Below, in pieces: positions 17,173 through 25,143 of a stretch of DNA of 64,000 bases (positions are counted from its first letter, which is position 1; every line of letters begins with the position of its first letter). The stretch spans positions 4,588,001-4,652,000 of the forward strand of contig OZ245761.1 in NCBI GenBank assembly GCA_965227535.1, given 5' to 3'. A program made the translations under genes and the position numbers. Below the pieces are notes generated by a model. That model was given only the letters and a program-made list of their open reading frames with translations, had not been told where the DNA came from and made no database searches. The stretch comes from SZUA-430 sp965227535. GTDB taxonomy: Bacteria > Pseudomonadota > Alphaproteobacteria > Micropepsales > Micropepsaceae.

Positions 17173-17754
17173 GTGCAACCACGCGAGCGCGAATTCCTGG
17201 CGCTCGTTCAGCGCGATCCCGACATCGCGGCCATCATCGCCGCGATGTCGACGTTCTGGGCGCCCGACCTGTGGCTCGTCAGCGGCGCGCTGTTCCAAAC
17301 GGTGTGGAACGAACTCGACGGCCATCCGCGCGGCCACGGCATCCAGGACTACGATCTCTTCTACTTCGACGACGACACCTCGGAAGACGCCGAAGACCGC
17401 TGGATCCAACGCGCGAAAACGCACTTCGCCTTCGCCCCGCGCGAAGTCCAACTGCGCAACCAAGCGCGCGTCCATCTCTGGTACCCGATGAAATTCGGCA
17501 TCCCGTATCCGCAACTGCACTCATCGTGCGACGGAGTCCGCCAATTCCTGATGCCGGCGTGCATGGTCGCCATCCGCCCCACGCCCGAGGGCCTCGACCT
17601 CTTCGCGCCCTTAGGCGTCGACGACATCTTCGACCGCGTCATCCGCCCGAACCCGCTCTGGCAAGGCCCGCCACGCGCGGAGTATCTGGCAAAGGCCGAG
17701 CGCTACATGCGAGACTGGCCGTCGCTGCGTTTCGCACCCGGGGAAGCCGCATGA
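17173..17754 (+). CDS. Nucleotidyltransferase-like protein (DUF925/PF06042 type)
   Basis: A 193-residue protein of the nucleotidyltransferase-fold family once called DUF925. Matching segments are APDLWLVSGALFQTVWN, the acidic DYDLFYFDDD motif that would bind metal, VQLRNQARVHLWY and a late AIRPTPEGLDLFAPLG. Substrate and role are unknown. The GTG start at 17173 lies four bases after gcvPB and its stop overlaps the next ATG (ATGA), so it appears to be carried at the end of the gcv operon. No link to glycine metabolism is known to me. Confidence 0.75.
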   Translation: MQPREREFLALVQRDPDIAAIIAAMSTFWAPDLWLVSGALFQTVWNELDGHPRGHGIQDYDLFYFDDDTSEDAEDRWIQRAKTHFAFAPREVQLRNQARVHLWYPMKFGIPYPQLHSSCDGVRQFLMPACMVAIRPTPEGLDLFAPLGVDDIFDRVIRPNPLWQGPPRAEYLAKAERYMRDWPSLRFAPGEAA

Positions 17755-18422
17755 TCGTTCGTTTAATGACTGCCGCCGTTGTCGCGCTGACGATGGCGTT
17801 CGCGCCGGCGGGCGCGTCCGAATTGAACGAGCGCCTGAAGCGCTGGGACGAAGGCCCGCAAGACGCCTCCTTCCTCAAATTCCGCAACGAACTGAAACAA
17901 ACTATCGCGCGCAAGGATGCCTCGGCGCTGTTCAAGGTCCTCGCCTCCGACATCAAGATCGACTTCGGCGGTTTCGGTGGCGGCCCCGAATTCCATAAGA
18001 TGTGGAAGCCCTACGACAAGGACAGCAAAGTCTGGGCCGCATTGTCGCTCGTGGTCGAAGGCGGCGGCAATTTCGACGCCCCGGTTCAATTCAGCGCGCC
18101 CTACGTCTCAAGCGCCTTCCCAAGCGACCTCGACGCCTTCGAGCATCTGGTCGTGACAGCGGACGACGCCGTCATGCGCGCCGCACCCAACGCGAACGCC
18201 CCCGTCGTGCGCAAACTCGACCTCGACATCCTCACGATCGTCAAAAGTGCCAGCAAGCCGCAGCACGAAGCAGGCCCGAACGATTGGAGCGAAGTGAAAG
18301 ACGCCAAAGGCGTGCAAGGCTTCGTCCTGGACCGTGACGTCCGCAGCCCGCTCGACTATCGCGCCCTGTTCGTGAAGCAAAAGGGCCGCTGGGTCATCAC
18401 GTCGTTCCTCGCGGGCGACTAA
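17751..18422 (+). CDS. Exported SH3-domain protein
   Basis: A 223-residue protein with a signal peptide (residues 1-22, ending AGAS). Residues about 133-215 form a bacterial SH3-like domain: VMRAAPNANAPVVRKL, then NDWSEVKDAKGVQGFVLDRDV and a closing YRALFVKQKGRWVITSFLAGD. Residues 25-130 have no recognised fold. Such proteins usually work in the periplasm near peptidoglycan. The ATG overlaps the preceding nucleotidyltransferase stop by four bases. Confidence 0.75.
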   Translation: MIVRLMTAAVVALTMAFAPAGASELNERLKRWDEGPQDASFLKFRNELKQTIARKDASALFKVLASDIKIDFGGFGGGPEFHKMWKPYDKDSKVWAALSLVVEGGGNFDAPVQFSAPYVSSAFPSDLDAFEHLVVTADDAVMRAAPNANAPVVRKLDLDILTIVKSASKPQHEAGPNDWSEVKDAKGVQGFVLDRDVRSPLDYRALFVKQKGRWVITSFLAGD

Positions 18423-18490
18423 GAGCGCTGCTTTCGGGAAGCAGGGGCCGGTGATGTAATCCATCGTTCCCCGGCAACAGGAACGACGCC

Positions 18491-19003
18491 ATGCGCCTTC
18501 TCGTCGAACGCGTGAAAACACCCATCGGCGCAGCACTCATCACCCACGACGGCAAGCGCCTCTGCAACCTCGAATTCGAAGACCGCGAAGACCGGCGGCA
18601 AGAAGAACTCGCGCACCATTTCCCGAACGCCACGTTCGAAAAATCGCGCGGACCATCGAAATTCGCCGACGCCCTCGCGCGCTATTTCAAAGGCGACGTA
18701 AGGGCGATCGACAAACTCCCGGTCGCAAAACTCGGCACCGAATTCCAGCAACGCGCCTGGAACGAACTTCGGCGCATTCGGCCCGGCCAAACCCGCAGCT
18801 ATGGCGAACAAGCGGCGACGCTCGGAAAACCCAGCGCCGCTCGAGCGGTAGGCCGCGCCAACGGCCGAAATCCCATCTCCATCGTCGTGCCCTGCCACCG
18901 CCTCATCGGCGCAAACGGCTCGCTCGTCCACTACGGCGGCGGCCTTGAACGCAAAAGCTGGCTGATCGACCATGAGGCCCGCCACGCCGGACGCTGCATA
19001 TGA
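18491..19003 (+). CDS. ogt: Methylated-DNA--protein-cysteine methyltransferase
   Basis: A 170-residue suicide repair protein that removes O6-alkyl groups from guanine. The acceptor cysteine is C135 in VVPCHRLIG; the helix-turn-helix recognition segment is SYGEQAATLGKPSAARAVGRANGRNP shortened here to its key residues S-Y-G and R-A-V-G. The C-terminal YGGGLERKSWLIDHE is typical. There is no N-terminal Ada domain. Its stop overlaps the next gene's ATG by four bases. Confidence 0.92.
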   Translation: MRLLVERVKTPIGAALITHDGKRLCNLEFEDREDRRQEELAHHFPNATFEKSRGPSKFADALARYFKGDVRAIDKLPVAKLGTEFQQRAWNELRRIRPGQTRSYGEQAATLGKPSAARAVGRANGRNPISIVVPCHRLIGANGSLVHYGGGLERKSWLIDHEARHAGRCI

Positions 19004-19557
19004 TCGAACTTCGCAAGCCCACCCTTGTAGAACTGCCCGCCTACGCCGACGCGCTCAGACGCGGCTGGTCGCCTGACAACGTACGCGGCAAAGCGACCGC
19101 CGACGATCACCTGCGCCGGATCAAGGACGACGCGGCCGCGTTCGTCGCAAGCCTCGACGATCCCGAAGCAAAGGGTCCGCCGTTTGCCGCTCCCGACGGC
19201 ACGCTGATCCCGCGGCTCCCCGGCTTCAATCGCTGGCTCTGGGACGGCGAGTTTTGCGGCACGATCAATCTCCGCTGGCAGCGTGGGACATCGGCGCTGC
19301 CAGCGCACATTCTCGGTCACATCGGTTATGCCGTCGTGCCGTGGAAACAGGGCAGGGGCTACGCAACCGAGGCGTTGAAGCGACTGCTGCCCGAATGCCG
19401 GGCGCACGGCCTCACCTACGTCGAACTGACGACGGACCCCGACAACATTCCCTCGCAGAAGGTGATCACGTCGAACGGCGGCGTGCTGGTCGAACGCTTC
19501 ACAAAAACCGCGGCCTACGGCGGCAAGGAAGCGTTGCGTTGGCGGATCGATCTGTAG
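19000..19557 (+). CDS. GNAT family acetyltransferase
   Basis: A 185-residue N-acetyltransferase-like protein. The acetyl-CoA binding stretch is IGYAVVPWKQGRGYATEALK (motif A, with the Q-x-x-G-x-G/A pattern), followed by YVELTTDPDNIPSQKVITSNGG, where the usual asparagine of motif B is seen. Substrate is unknown. Translational coupling to ogt (ATGA overlap) suggests co-expression only. Confidence 0.85.
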   Translation: MIELRKPTLVELPAYADALRRGWSPDNVRGKATADDHLRRIKDDAAAFVASLDDPEAKGPPFAAPDGTLIPRLPGFNRWLWDGEFCGTINLRWQRGTSALPAHILGHIGYAVVPWKQGRGYATEALKRLLPECRAHGLTYVELTTDPDNIPSQKVITSNGGVLVERFTKTAAYGGKEALRWRIDL

Positions 19558-19628
19558 CCCCCACGCTGAACTGGCGCCACCCGCTTTTCGCATCTAGGTT
19601 CGGCCGAACGATATTGGGAGTAAGAGCC

Positions 19629-20762
19629 ATGGGCCGTGCCGACGGGATAGTGAAAGACAAGTTCGCGCCGGTGCGCGAGCAATTCGAGGCCAACCTCAAG
19701 AGCGGCCAAGACGTCGGCGCATCTTTCTGCGTCACGCTGAATGGCGAAACGGTGGTCGACATCTGGGGCGGCTTCGCCGACGAAGCGCGCACGCGTCCGT
19801 GGCAGCGTGACACCATCATCAACGTCTATTCGACCACCAAGACGATGACGGCGCTGACCGCGCTGCTGATCGCCGACCGAGGTTTGCTGGATTTCGACGC
19901 GCCCGTCGCGCGCTACTGGCCGGAGTTCGCCGCGAACGGAAAGAGCCGCGTCAAGGTCAGCCACCTGATGAGCCACAGCGCCGGCCTCTCTGGCTGGAAG
20001 GAACCGTTGAAGACGCAAGACGTCTATGATTGGGAGAAGATGACCTCGCTCCTCGCGGCGCAGGCGCCATACTGGGAGCCGGGCACGGCCTCCGGCTACC
20101 ACGCGCTGACGCAAGGCTACCTCGTCGGCGAAGTAATCCGCCGCGTCACCGGCAAGTCGCTCGGCACCGTCTTCCGCGAAGAGATCGCAGGCCCGCTCGG
20201 CGCCGACTTCTGGATCGGCCTGCCGGCCTCCGAAGACGCGCGCGTCGCCGACCTCATCCCGCCGCCCGCCGCCGACGCGATCGACGCGGGAAACCAGAAC
20301 GAGCTGCAGGCAAACATGTCGCGCAATCCCGGCATCGACGTGTCCGAAACGCGGACGCGCGCCTGGCGCGGCGCGGAAATCCCAGCCGCCGGCGGCACCG
20401 GCAACGCGCGCTCGGTCGCCGAGATCCACACCATCCTGGCCAACGGCGGCGTGGCGAAGGGCAAGCGCTTCATGTCGGAAGCCGGCTGCCGCAAAGCGCT
20501 GGAGCTGCAGGTCGAAGGCACAGACCTCGTCTTGGCCCAGAACGTGCGCTTCGGCCTGGGCTTCGGCCTGCAGGGCAGCATGCTGCCGCTGCCGAACGCG
20601 AGTTCGATGTTTTGGGGCGGCTACGGCGGCTCGCTCGCCATCATCGATATGGAAGCGCGCACGACCATGTCATACGTGATGAACAGAATGCTCGGCACGA
20701 CGACCGGCGACATGCGCGCCTTCGGCCTCGCCATGGCGACTTGGGAGGCGCTGTCGGCCTAG
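19629..20762 (+). CDS. Serine hydrolase of the beta-lactamase/esterase (EstB-like) family
   Basis: A 377-residue class-C-beta-lactamase-like hydrolase without signal peptide, so probably cytoplasmic esterase or peptidase rather than a resistance enzyme. The catalytic SxxK is STTK (68-71); the second motif is a YHA variant in GYHALTQGYLVGEV; LMSHSAGLSG lies between. The ATG at 19629 follows TAAGAGCC. A longer upstream in-frame reading overlaps the GNAT gene and lacks homology. Its stop and that of the convergent LysR gene share the bases CTAG. Confidence 0.85.
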   Translation: MGRADGIVKDKFAPVREQFEANLKSGQDVGASFCVTLNGETVVDIWGGFADEARTRPWQRDTIINVYSTTKTMTALTALLIADRGLLDFDAPVARYWPEFAANGKSRVKVSHLMSHSAGLSGWKEPLKTQDVYDWEKMTSLLAAQAPYWEPGTASGYHALTQGYLVGEVIRRVTGKSLGTVFREEIAGPLGADFWIGLPASEDARVADLIPPPAADAIDAGNQNELQANMSRNPGIDVSETRTRAWRGAEIPAAGGTGNARSVAEIHTILANGGVAKGKRFMSEAGCRKALELQVEGTDLVLAQNVRFGLGFGLQGSMLPLPNASSMFWGGYGGSLAIIDMEARTTMSYVMNRMLGTTTGDMRAFGLAMATWEALSA

Positions 20763-21679
20763 CGCGTCTTGTCCCGCTCAAGCGCGCGCCCGACGTCAAG
20801 AACCAGGCCGCGTAGCCAAGCCGACCCAGGATCGTTCTGCGCGCGCGTCGGGTAGAACATGAACTGCTCGTCGATGCCGGGATCGAGCGGCGGGTCAACG
20901 GTCATCAATCCGAGCGGTCCACTCAATGATGCAATCAACCGCCGCGGCACGAACGCGACGAGATCGGTGCGCGCCGCAAGCCGCACCGCCTGCAGATAGC
21001 TAGGCACGGCCAGCGCGATGCGCCGCTCGACGCCGGCATCCAGCAGCCATTCGTCGATCATGTCGAGCCGCTGGCCCTGACTGATCACCGCCACGTGACG
21101 TGCCTCAAGAAACGCCGGCAACTGCTTCAGTCGCCGCCCGACGGGATGGCCGCGCCGCACGGCGAGCGCGTCCTTGTCCGTATAAAGCTTCTGCCGGTGA
21201 AAGCCGGGATAGGCATCGCCCCGGCACGAGAGGACAAGGTCAACCTCCCGCGCCCGCTCCGCCGTGACCACATCCGGCGCAAGCCAAGGCACGATGTCGA
21301 GCCGCACATGCGGCGCCGCCACGGCAACCCGCTCGACAACCGGCGTCATCAGAAGGTCGACGACGATATCCGGGATCATCAGCGCAAAGCGCCGCGTACT
21401 CGTTGCCGGATCAAACCCTTCGGAAACGAAGAGGCTCCGCACCTGCTCCAACGTCTCGCCCAGCGGCGCGCGCAAGCTCTGCGCCCGCGGCGTCAACTCC
21501 ATCCGCGCGCCGACGCGCACGAGCAACGGATCACCGACCACCTCCCGTAACCGGGCAAGCGCGTGGCTGGTCGCCGGCTGCGACAGCCCGATGCGCTGCG
21601 CCGCGCGGCTGACGCTCGCCTCGCCGAGCAAGGCCTCAAGCGCCACCAACAGGTTCAAATCCAGCGATGCCAAATTCAT
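20759..21679 (-). CDS. LysR family transcriptional regulator
   Basis: A 306-residue regulator. The N-terminal winged helix includes SLDLNLLVALEALLGEAS, SRAAQRIGLSQPATSHALARLR and GDPLLVRVG; the remainder is the effector-binding domain. The start MNLASLDLN at 21679 is preferred over an ATG six codons upstream. It is divergent from the SnoaL-like gene at 21770 with 90 bases between, the usual arrangement for a LysR regulator and its target, and convergent with the serine hydrolase. Confidence 0.92.
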   Translation of the reverse strand: MNLASLDLNLLVALEALLGEASVSRAAQRIGLSQPATSHALARLREVVGDPLLVRVGARMELTPRAQSLRAPLGETLEQVRSLFVSEGFDPATSTRRFALMIPDIVVDLLMTPVVERVAVAAPHVRLDIVPWLAPDVVTAERAREVDLVLSCRGDAYPGFHRQKLYTDKDALAVRRGHPVGRRLKQLPAFLEARHVAVISQGQRLDMIDEWLLDAGVERRIALAVPSYLQAVRLAARTDLVAFVPRRLIASLSGPLGLMTVDPPLDPGIDEQFMFYPTRAQNDPGSAWLRGLVLDVGRALERDKTR

Positions 21680-21769
21680 ACGCCGAATATAGATCATACC
21701 AAGCATCGATTGGAAGAATGCCGAGGCGCTCGCGAGGATTGGCGCATCGCGACACAAGGATCATTCACC

Positions 21770-22204
21770 ATGAGCGCCGCCGAAAACAAACGCCTGATGC
21801 AGCACGTCTTCACCGAACTCGGCAAAGGCAACTCCGCCCCCTTCGTCGAAGCAATGGCCGACGACCTCAGCTGGATCGCCCCCGGCTCGACGACATGGTC
21901 CGGCGTTTACGCAGGCAAGACCGCAGTGCTGAACGAACTCTTCGCCTCGCTGCGCGCGCAGATGGAAGGCCGCATCAAAACCATCCCCCACCGCTTCACC
22001 GCCGAGGGCGACATCGTCGTGGTCGAAGCCCGCGGCGACAACATGACGAAGGCGGGCAAGCCCTACCGCAACACCTACTGCATGGTCTGCCGCCTCGATG
22101 GCGGCAAGCTGCGCGAGGTGACCGAATACATGGACACGGAATTGGTGACCAAGGTCCTGGCCGCACCAAAGCACCCGCCGCAGCCGTTGCCAAAAGGAAC
22201 GTAG
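21770..22204 (+). CDS. SnoaL-like / nuclear transport factor 2 fold protein
   Basis: A 144-residue protein of the SnoaL-like NTF2 superfamily: HVFTELGKGNSAPFVEAMADDLSWIAPGS, then GKTAVLNELF, VVVEARGDNMTKAGKPYRNTY and a closing EVTEYMDTELV are the usual positions of the cone-shaped pocket. The function could be an isomerase, hydrolase or ligand-binding role. The ATG follows AAGGA. It is the likely target of the adjacent divergent LysR regulator. Confidence 0.8.
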   Translation: MSAAENKRLMQHVFTELGKGNSAPFVEAMADDLSWIAPGSTTWSGVYAGKTAVLNELFASLRAQMEGRIKTIPHRFTAEGDIVVVEARGDNMTKAGKPYRNTYCMVCRLDGGKLREVTEYMDTELVTKVLAAPKHPPQPLPKGT

Positions 22205-22233
22205 GGCCGAAGCGATCTCAAGAAGGCGCTAGG

Positions 22234-22335
22234 CCTGGGGGCGCGGGCGTCCCGCCCGCTCTTCACGGACTCTGAACGAGCCACAACGCTTCATAGAATC
22301 AGAAAAAGAGCGGGCGGGACGCCCGCGCCCCCAGG
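22234..22335. repeat. Perfect 30-bp inverted repeat between atpF and the SnoaL gene
   Basis: Arm one (22234-22263) starts cctgggggcgcgggcgtccc and arm two (22306-22335) is its exact 30-base reverse complement, with a 42-base AT-richer loop. It sits between two convergent transcription units (SnoaL-like gene and the F0 ATP synthase operon). It may act as a bidirectional terminator or be a mobile palindromic element. No coding potential is apparent in 22205-22379. Confidence 0.85.
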
Positions 22336-22379
22336 GCAAGCGCCACGCCGGACAGCGCGCCGCCCTTCGATCGAGTTTC

Positions 22380-22874
22380 CTAGTGCAGCTTCGTGCGCAG
22401 GTCGCGGATCGCGGTGTCGATCAGCGCGTCGCCCTTCGTTTCCGTCATATGCTTGCCGATCACTTCGGCAGCAGCGGCAGCGGCGGTTGCGGTCGCGGCG
22501 GCGCGGACGTCGGCGATCGCTTCGGCTTCGGCCTGCGCGATCTTCTGCTCGGCCATCTTGCCCCGGCGCTCGATCTGAACCGCAAGCTGCGCATGCGCGT
22601 CGGCGGCCATGCGTTCGGCCGAAAGTTTGGCCGCGTCGATGATCGCCTGCGCTTCCTGCGCGGCGTTCGCCGTCTTCGCGCGGTATTCCTTCAGAACCGC
22701 CTCGGCCTCTTCGCGCAGGCGTTTGGCTTCCGTCAGTTCAGCCTGGATCGCGGCGGCGCGATCGTCGAGCATCTTGCCGACCATCTGCGGAACGCGCTGC
22801 CACACGACGACGCCAACGAAGATGGCGGTGCCGACGGCAACCCAGAAGGTCGGATCTGCGAAAATGCCCGTCAC
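22380..22874 (-). CDS. atpF: ATP synthase F0 subunit b
   Basis: A 164-residue peripheral stalk subunit. One N-terminal transmembrane helix (FADPTFWVAVGTAIFVGVVVW) is followed by a long charged, alanine-rich coiled coil (residues 30-150) that dimerises with b'. It is the last gene of the F0 operon, 12 bases after the b' gene. In alphaproteobacteria the F1 genes are usually encoded elsewhere, and none is in this window. Confidence 0.93.
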   Translation of the reverse strand: MTGIFADPTFWVAVGTAIFVGVVVWQRVPQMVGKMLDDRAAAIQAELTEAKRLREEAEAVLKEYRAKTANAAQEAQAIIDAAKLSAERMAADAHAQLAVQIERRGKMAEQKIAQAEAEAIADVRAAATATAAAAAAEVIGKHMTETKGDALIDTAIRDLRTKLH

Positions 22875-22886
22875 CGGTCTTCTCCC

Positions 22887-23492
22887 TTAGGCCCGCTTCA
22901 ACGCGTTGGCGATGGCGGCGTCGATGTCGTTCGTGTTCGCCGCTTCGCCCGTCAGCTTGGTCACGATGTCGGCGACCGACTCGCGCGCCACATCGCCCAC
23001 CTTCGCCATCGCCGACTTGCGCATCGCGGCGATGCCGGCTTCCGCCTTAGCGGTGTCGGCGGCGAGCTGCTTCGACGCGACATCGTTCTTCGCGTTGATC
23101 TCGCTCTGAACGGTCGTGCGCAAGTCGTTGCTGATCTTCAGGCCGCGCGCACGCGCATCGGCCAGCGCTTTGTCATACCCCGCGATGGCCGCTTCGCTGT
23201 CGCGCTTGGCTTTCGCCGCCGTCTCAAGGTCGCCCTTGATCCGGTTGGCGCGGTCCTGGATCACGCCGCCGATCTTCGGCGCCGCGACCCGCGAGATGAC
23301 CACGTAGAGAATGACGAACGAAATGAGCAGCCAGAACAGCTGGCTCGCGAACGTCGAGATGTCGAGCTGGGGCAGGCCGGGCTTTGCGCCATGCGCATCG
23401 CCGGCATGCTCGGTGCCCGTGTTCAGCTCGTCGGTGGCCGGAGCGTCATGCTCCGGCGCCAAGTCCGCAAGTTTCAGCTGTTCGGCTGCCAT
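22887..23492 (-). CDS. atpG: ATP synthase F0 subunit b'
   Basis: A 201-residue second b-type subunit, typical of alphaproteobacteria and phototrophs. A hydrophilic N-terminal extension (about 45 residues) precedes the membrane helix FASQLFWLLISFVILYVVIS; APKIGGVIQDRANRIKGDLE then starts the coiled coil. It pairs with atpF in a heterodimeric stalk. It starts seven bases after atpE. The symbol atpF' or atpX is also used. Confidence 0.93.
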   Translation of the reverse strand: MAAEQLKLADLAPEHDAPATDELNTGTEHAGDAHGAKPGLPQLDISTFASQLFWLLISFVILYVVISRVAAPKIGGVIQDRANRIKGDLETAAKAKRDSEAAIAGYDKALADARARGLKISNDLRTTVQSEINAKNDVASKQLAADTAKAEAGIAAMRKSAMAKVGDVARESVADIVTKLTGEAANTNDIDAAIANALKRA

Positions 23493-23499
23493 GTCGATC

Positions 23500-23727
23500 T
23501 CAGAAGCCGAACATCAGAATGAACGCAACGACGAGACCGAACAGGCCCGTCGCTTCGCAAAGCGCGAAGCCCAAGAGCAGGTTCGTCTGCTGACCGGCCG
23601 CGGCCGACGGATTGCGCAGCGCGCCCTGCAGATAGCTGCCGAACACGTTGCCGACACCGATACCGGCGCCGATGAGAGCCATGGCGGCGAGACCCGCGCC
23701 GATGAGCTTTGCTGCTGCGACTTCCAT
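23500..23727 (-). CDS. atpE: ATP synthase F0 subunit c
   Basis: A 75-residue hairpin protein of the rotor ring. Two membrane helices (about 8-30 and 48-73) flank the polar loop GALRNPSA. The proton-binding carboxylate is E58 in FALCEATGLFG; the surrounding residues do not show the sodium-binding signature, so it is proton-coupled by inference. Confidence 0.96.
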   Translation of the reverse strand: MEVAAAKLIGAGLAAMALIGAGIGVGNVFGSYLQGALRNPSAAAGQQTNLLLGFALCEATGLFGLVVAFILMFGF

Positions 23728-23763
23728 TGGAAACTCCTCGTGTGAATGCGTGAACGGTGGAAC

Positions 23764-24525
23764 TCAGTGATCGTGCAAATGAATGGCTTCGTTCAGATAG
23801 ATGCAGGTCAACAGGGCGAAGACCCACGCCTGAATGGCGGCCACCAAAACCTCAAGCGCCGTAACGGCGACGCCCGCCAGCAACGGTGCGATCGACAAAG
23901 CGGCCAATACGCCGCCCGCGCTCAACATCGTCACGACAAAGCCCGCGAACACTTTCAGCATCGTGTGGCCTGCCAGCATGTTGGCGGCAAGACGAACCGA
24001 AAGGCTGATCGGACGCGACAGGAAGGAGATGATTTCGATCGGCACCAGCAGCGGCATGATCCAAGCCGGCGCGCCGGATGGCACGAAGAGGCTGAAGAAG
24101 TGGAACCCATGCGTCCAGAACCCGACGACCAGGACCAGCGCGAACACGCTGAGCGCCATCGCGAAGGTCACGATGATGTGGCTGGTGACGGTGAAGGAGT
24201 AGGGGATCAGCCCCAGGAAATTCGTGAAGAAGATGAAGATGAAGAGCGTGAAGATGAATGGAAAGAACTTCTTCCCCGAATCACCCATCACGTTGCCGAC
24301 GGTATTTCGCTCGATGAAGTCGTACATCAACTCGACCATCGACTGCGTGCGCCCGGGAACGATCGCGTCGCGCTTCACGCCCAGAACCAAAAATGCGGAG
24401 GCGGCCAAGATCGCCAGCATCATCCAAAGGCTCGCGTTCGTGAACGACAGGTCCAAACCGCCGATGTGAATCGGGATCAGCGTATGAACCTCGAACTGCT
24501 GCATTGGGCTGTGGCCGGCGGCCAT
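23764..24525 (-). CDS. atpB: ATP synthase F0 subunit a
   Basis: A 253-residue polytopic membrane subunit forming the proton half-channels. The essential stator arginine is R178 in RPISLSVRLAANMLAGH; other conserved parts are FTNFLGLIPYSFT and the closing VFALLTCIYLNEAIHLH. It lies between atpI (3-base gap) and atpE (36-base gap). Confidence 0.96.
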   Translation of the reverse strand: MAAGHSPMQQFEVHTLIPIHIGGLDLSFTNASLWMMLAILAASAFLVLGVKRDAIVPGRTQSMVELMYDFIERNTVGNVMGDSGKKFFPFIFTLFIFIFFTNFLGLIPYSFTVTSHIIVTFAMALSVFALVLVVGFWTHGFHFFSLFVPSGAPAWIMPLLVPIEIISFLSRPISLSVRLAANMLAGHTMLKVFAGFVVTMLSAGGVLAALSIAPLLAGVAVTALEVLVAAIQAWVFALLTCIYLNEAIHLHDH

Positions 24526-24528
24526 GCG

Positions 24529-24855
24529 CTACTTCCCTTGTTTGTCCTGCTCGGCGTTCATCTGACGCATCGCACGAACCACGCTGTAGAAAGCCGCCGC
24601 AATACCCAGGACCGAGAACAAGATGATCCCGACGGGCTTCCACCCGGTCAGCGCGTCGAACCCCCATCCCAGCGCCAGCCCGACAAACACGGCGGCAACG
24701 AACTCGGTGGACAGACGGTAGACGACGTTGAGACGGCCGGATGGCGGCGTAGGCTTGGCCTCCGGATGCTGCTCGCGTACGGCCTCGATTCGCCGGCCAA
24801 GGTCGTCGAGACGACGCTGGTCGGGATCGTCGTCTGGTCCTGATTGGTTAGTCAC
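24529..24855 (-). CDS. atpI: ATP synthase assembly protein AtpI
   Basis: A 108-residue F0F1 assembly factor thought to help c-ring formation. Two membrane helices (STEFVAAVFVGLALGWGFDAL and PVGIILFSVLGIAAAFYSVV) follow a hydrophilic, proline-rich N-terminus. The GTG at 24855 gives the normal family length; an upstream ATG would add 50 unlikely residues. It heads the F0 operon. Bases 24856-25143 hold divergent promoters and a GANTC-bearing hairpin, with no gene. Confidence 0.8.
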   Translation of the reverse strand: MTNQSGPDDDPDQRRLDDLGRRIEAVREQHPEAKPTPPSGRLNVVYRLSTEFVAAVFVGLALGWGFDALTGWKPVGIILFSVLGIAAAFYSVVRAMRQMNAEQDKQGK

Positions 24856-25050
24856 CAAGGGCAGGCGCCTGAGGGCCGCACGAAACCCCCTCCGAAATCC
24901 GCGCGGACCATATGAGTGGGGTGACACCCCGTCAAGGCGATTGCTGCGCCGCAAACCCGTGAAAAACTGAGGATTACTGCGCCACACAGAGCGCCCCACA
25001 GGCACGTTCGCTCAGACGTAAAGTCGCAGCCGCCAAACCAGCACGAATGA

Positions 25051-25099
25051 GCGCCGACTCGCAGCGTTTCTTGTCTTGGGTCAAGGTCCGAGTCGGCGC
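25051..25099. repeat. Inverted repeat with a GANTC site in each arm
   Basis: gcgccgactcg (25051-25061) and cgagtcggcgc (25089-25099) are exact 11-bp inverted repeats with a 27-base loop. Each arm contains GACTC/GAGTC, the CcrM methylation target. It lies 45 bases before the ABC exporter start, so it would be in the promoter or leader of that operon. Confidence 0.6.
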
Positions 25100-25143
25100 G
25101 ATTTGCGAGCTTGGGCTCACCTGGGCAATTCGTCAGGACGAGG

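Noticed and set aside
19629..20762. Beta-lactamase resistance gene
   Set aside because: No signal peptide and a YHA second motif as in esterases; resistance is not supported.
22205..22379. Possible CRISPR-like repeat after the SnoaL gene
   Set aside because: Only one inverted pair exists, with no direct repeats or spacers; it is a simple long palindrome.
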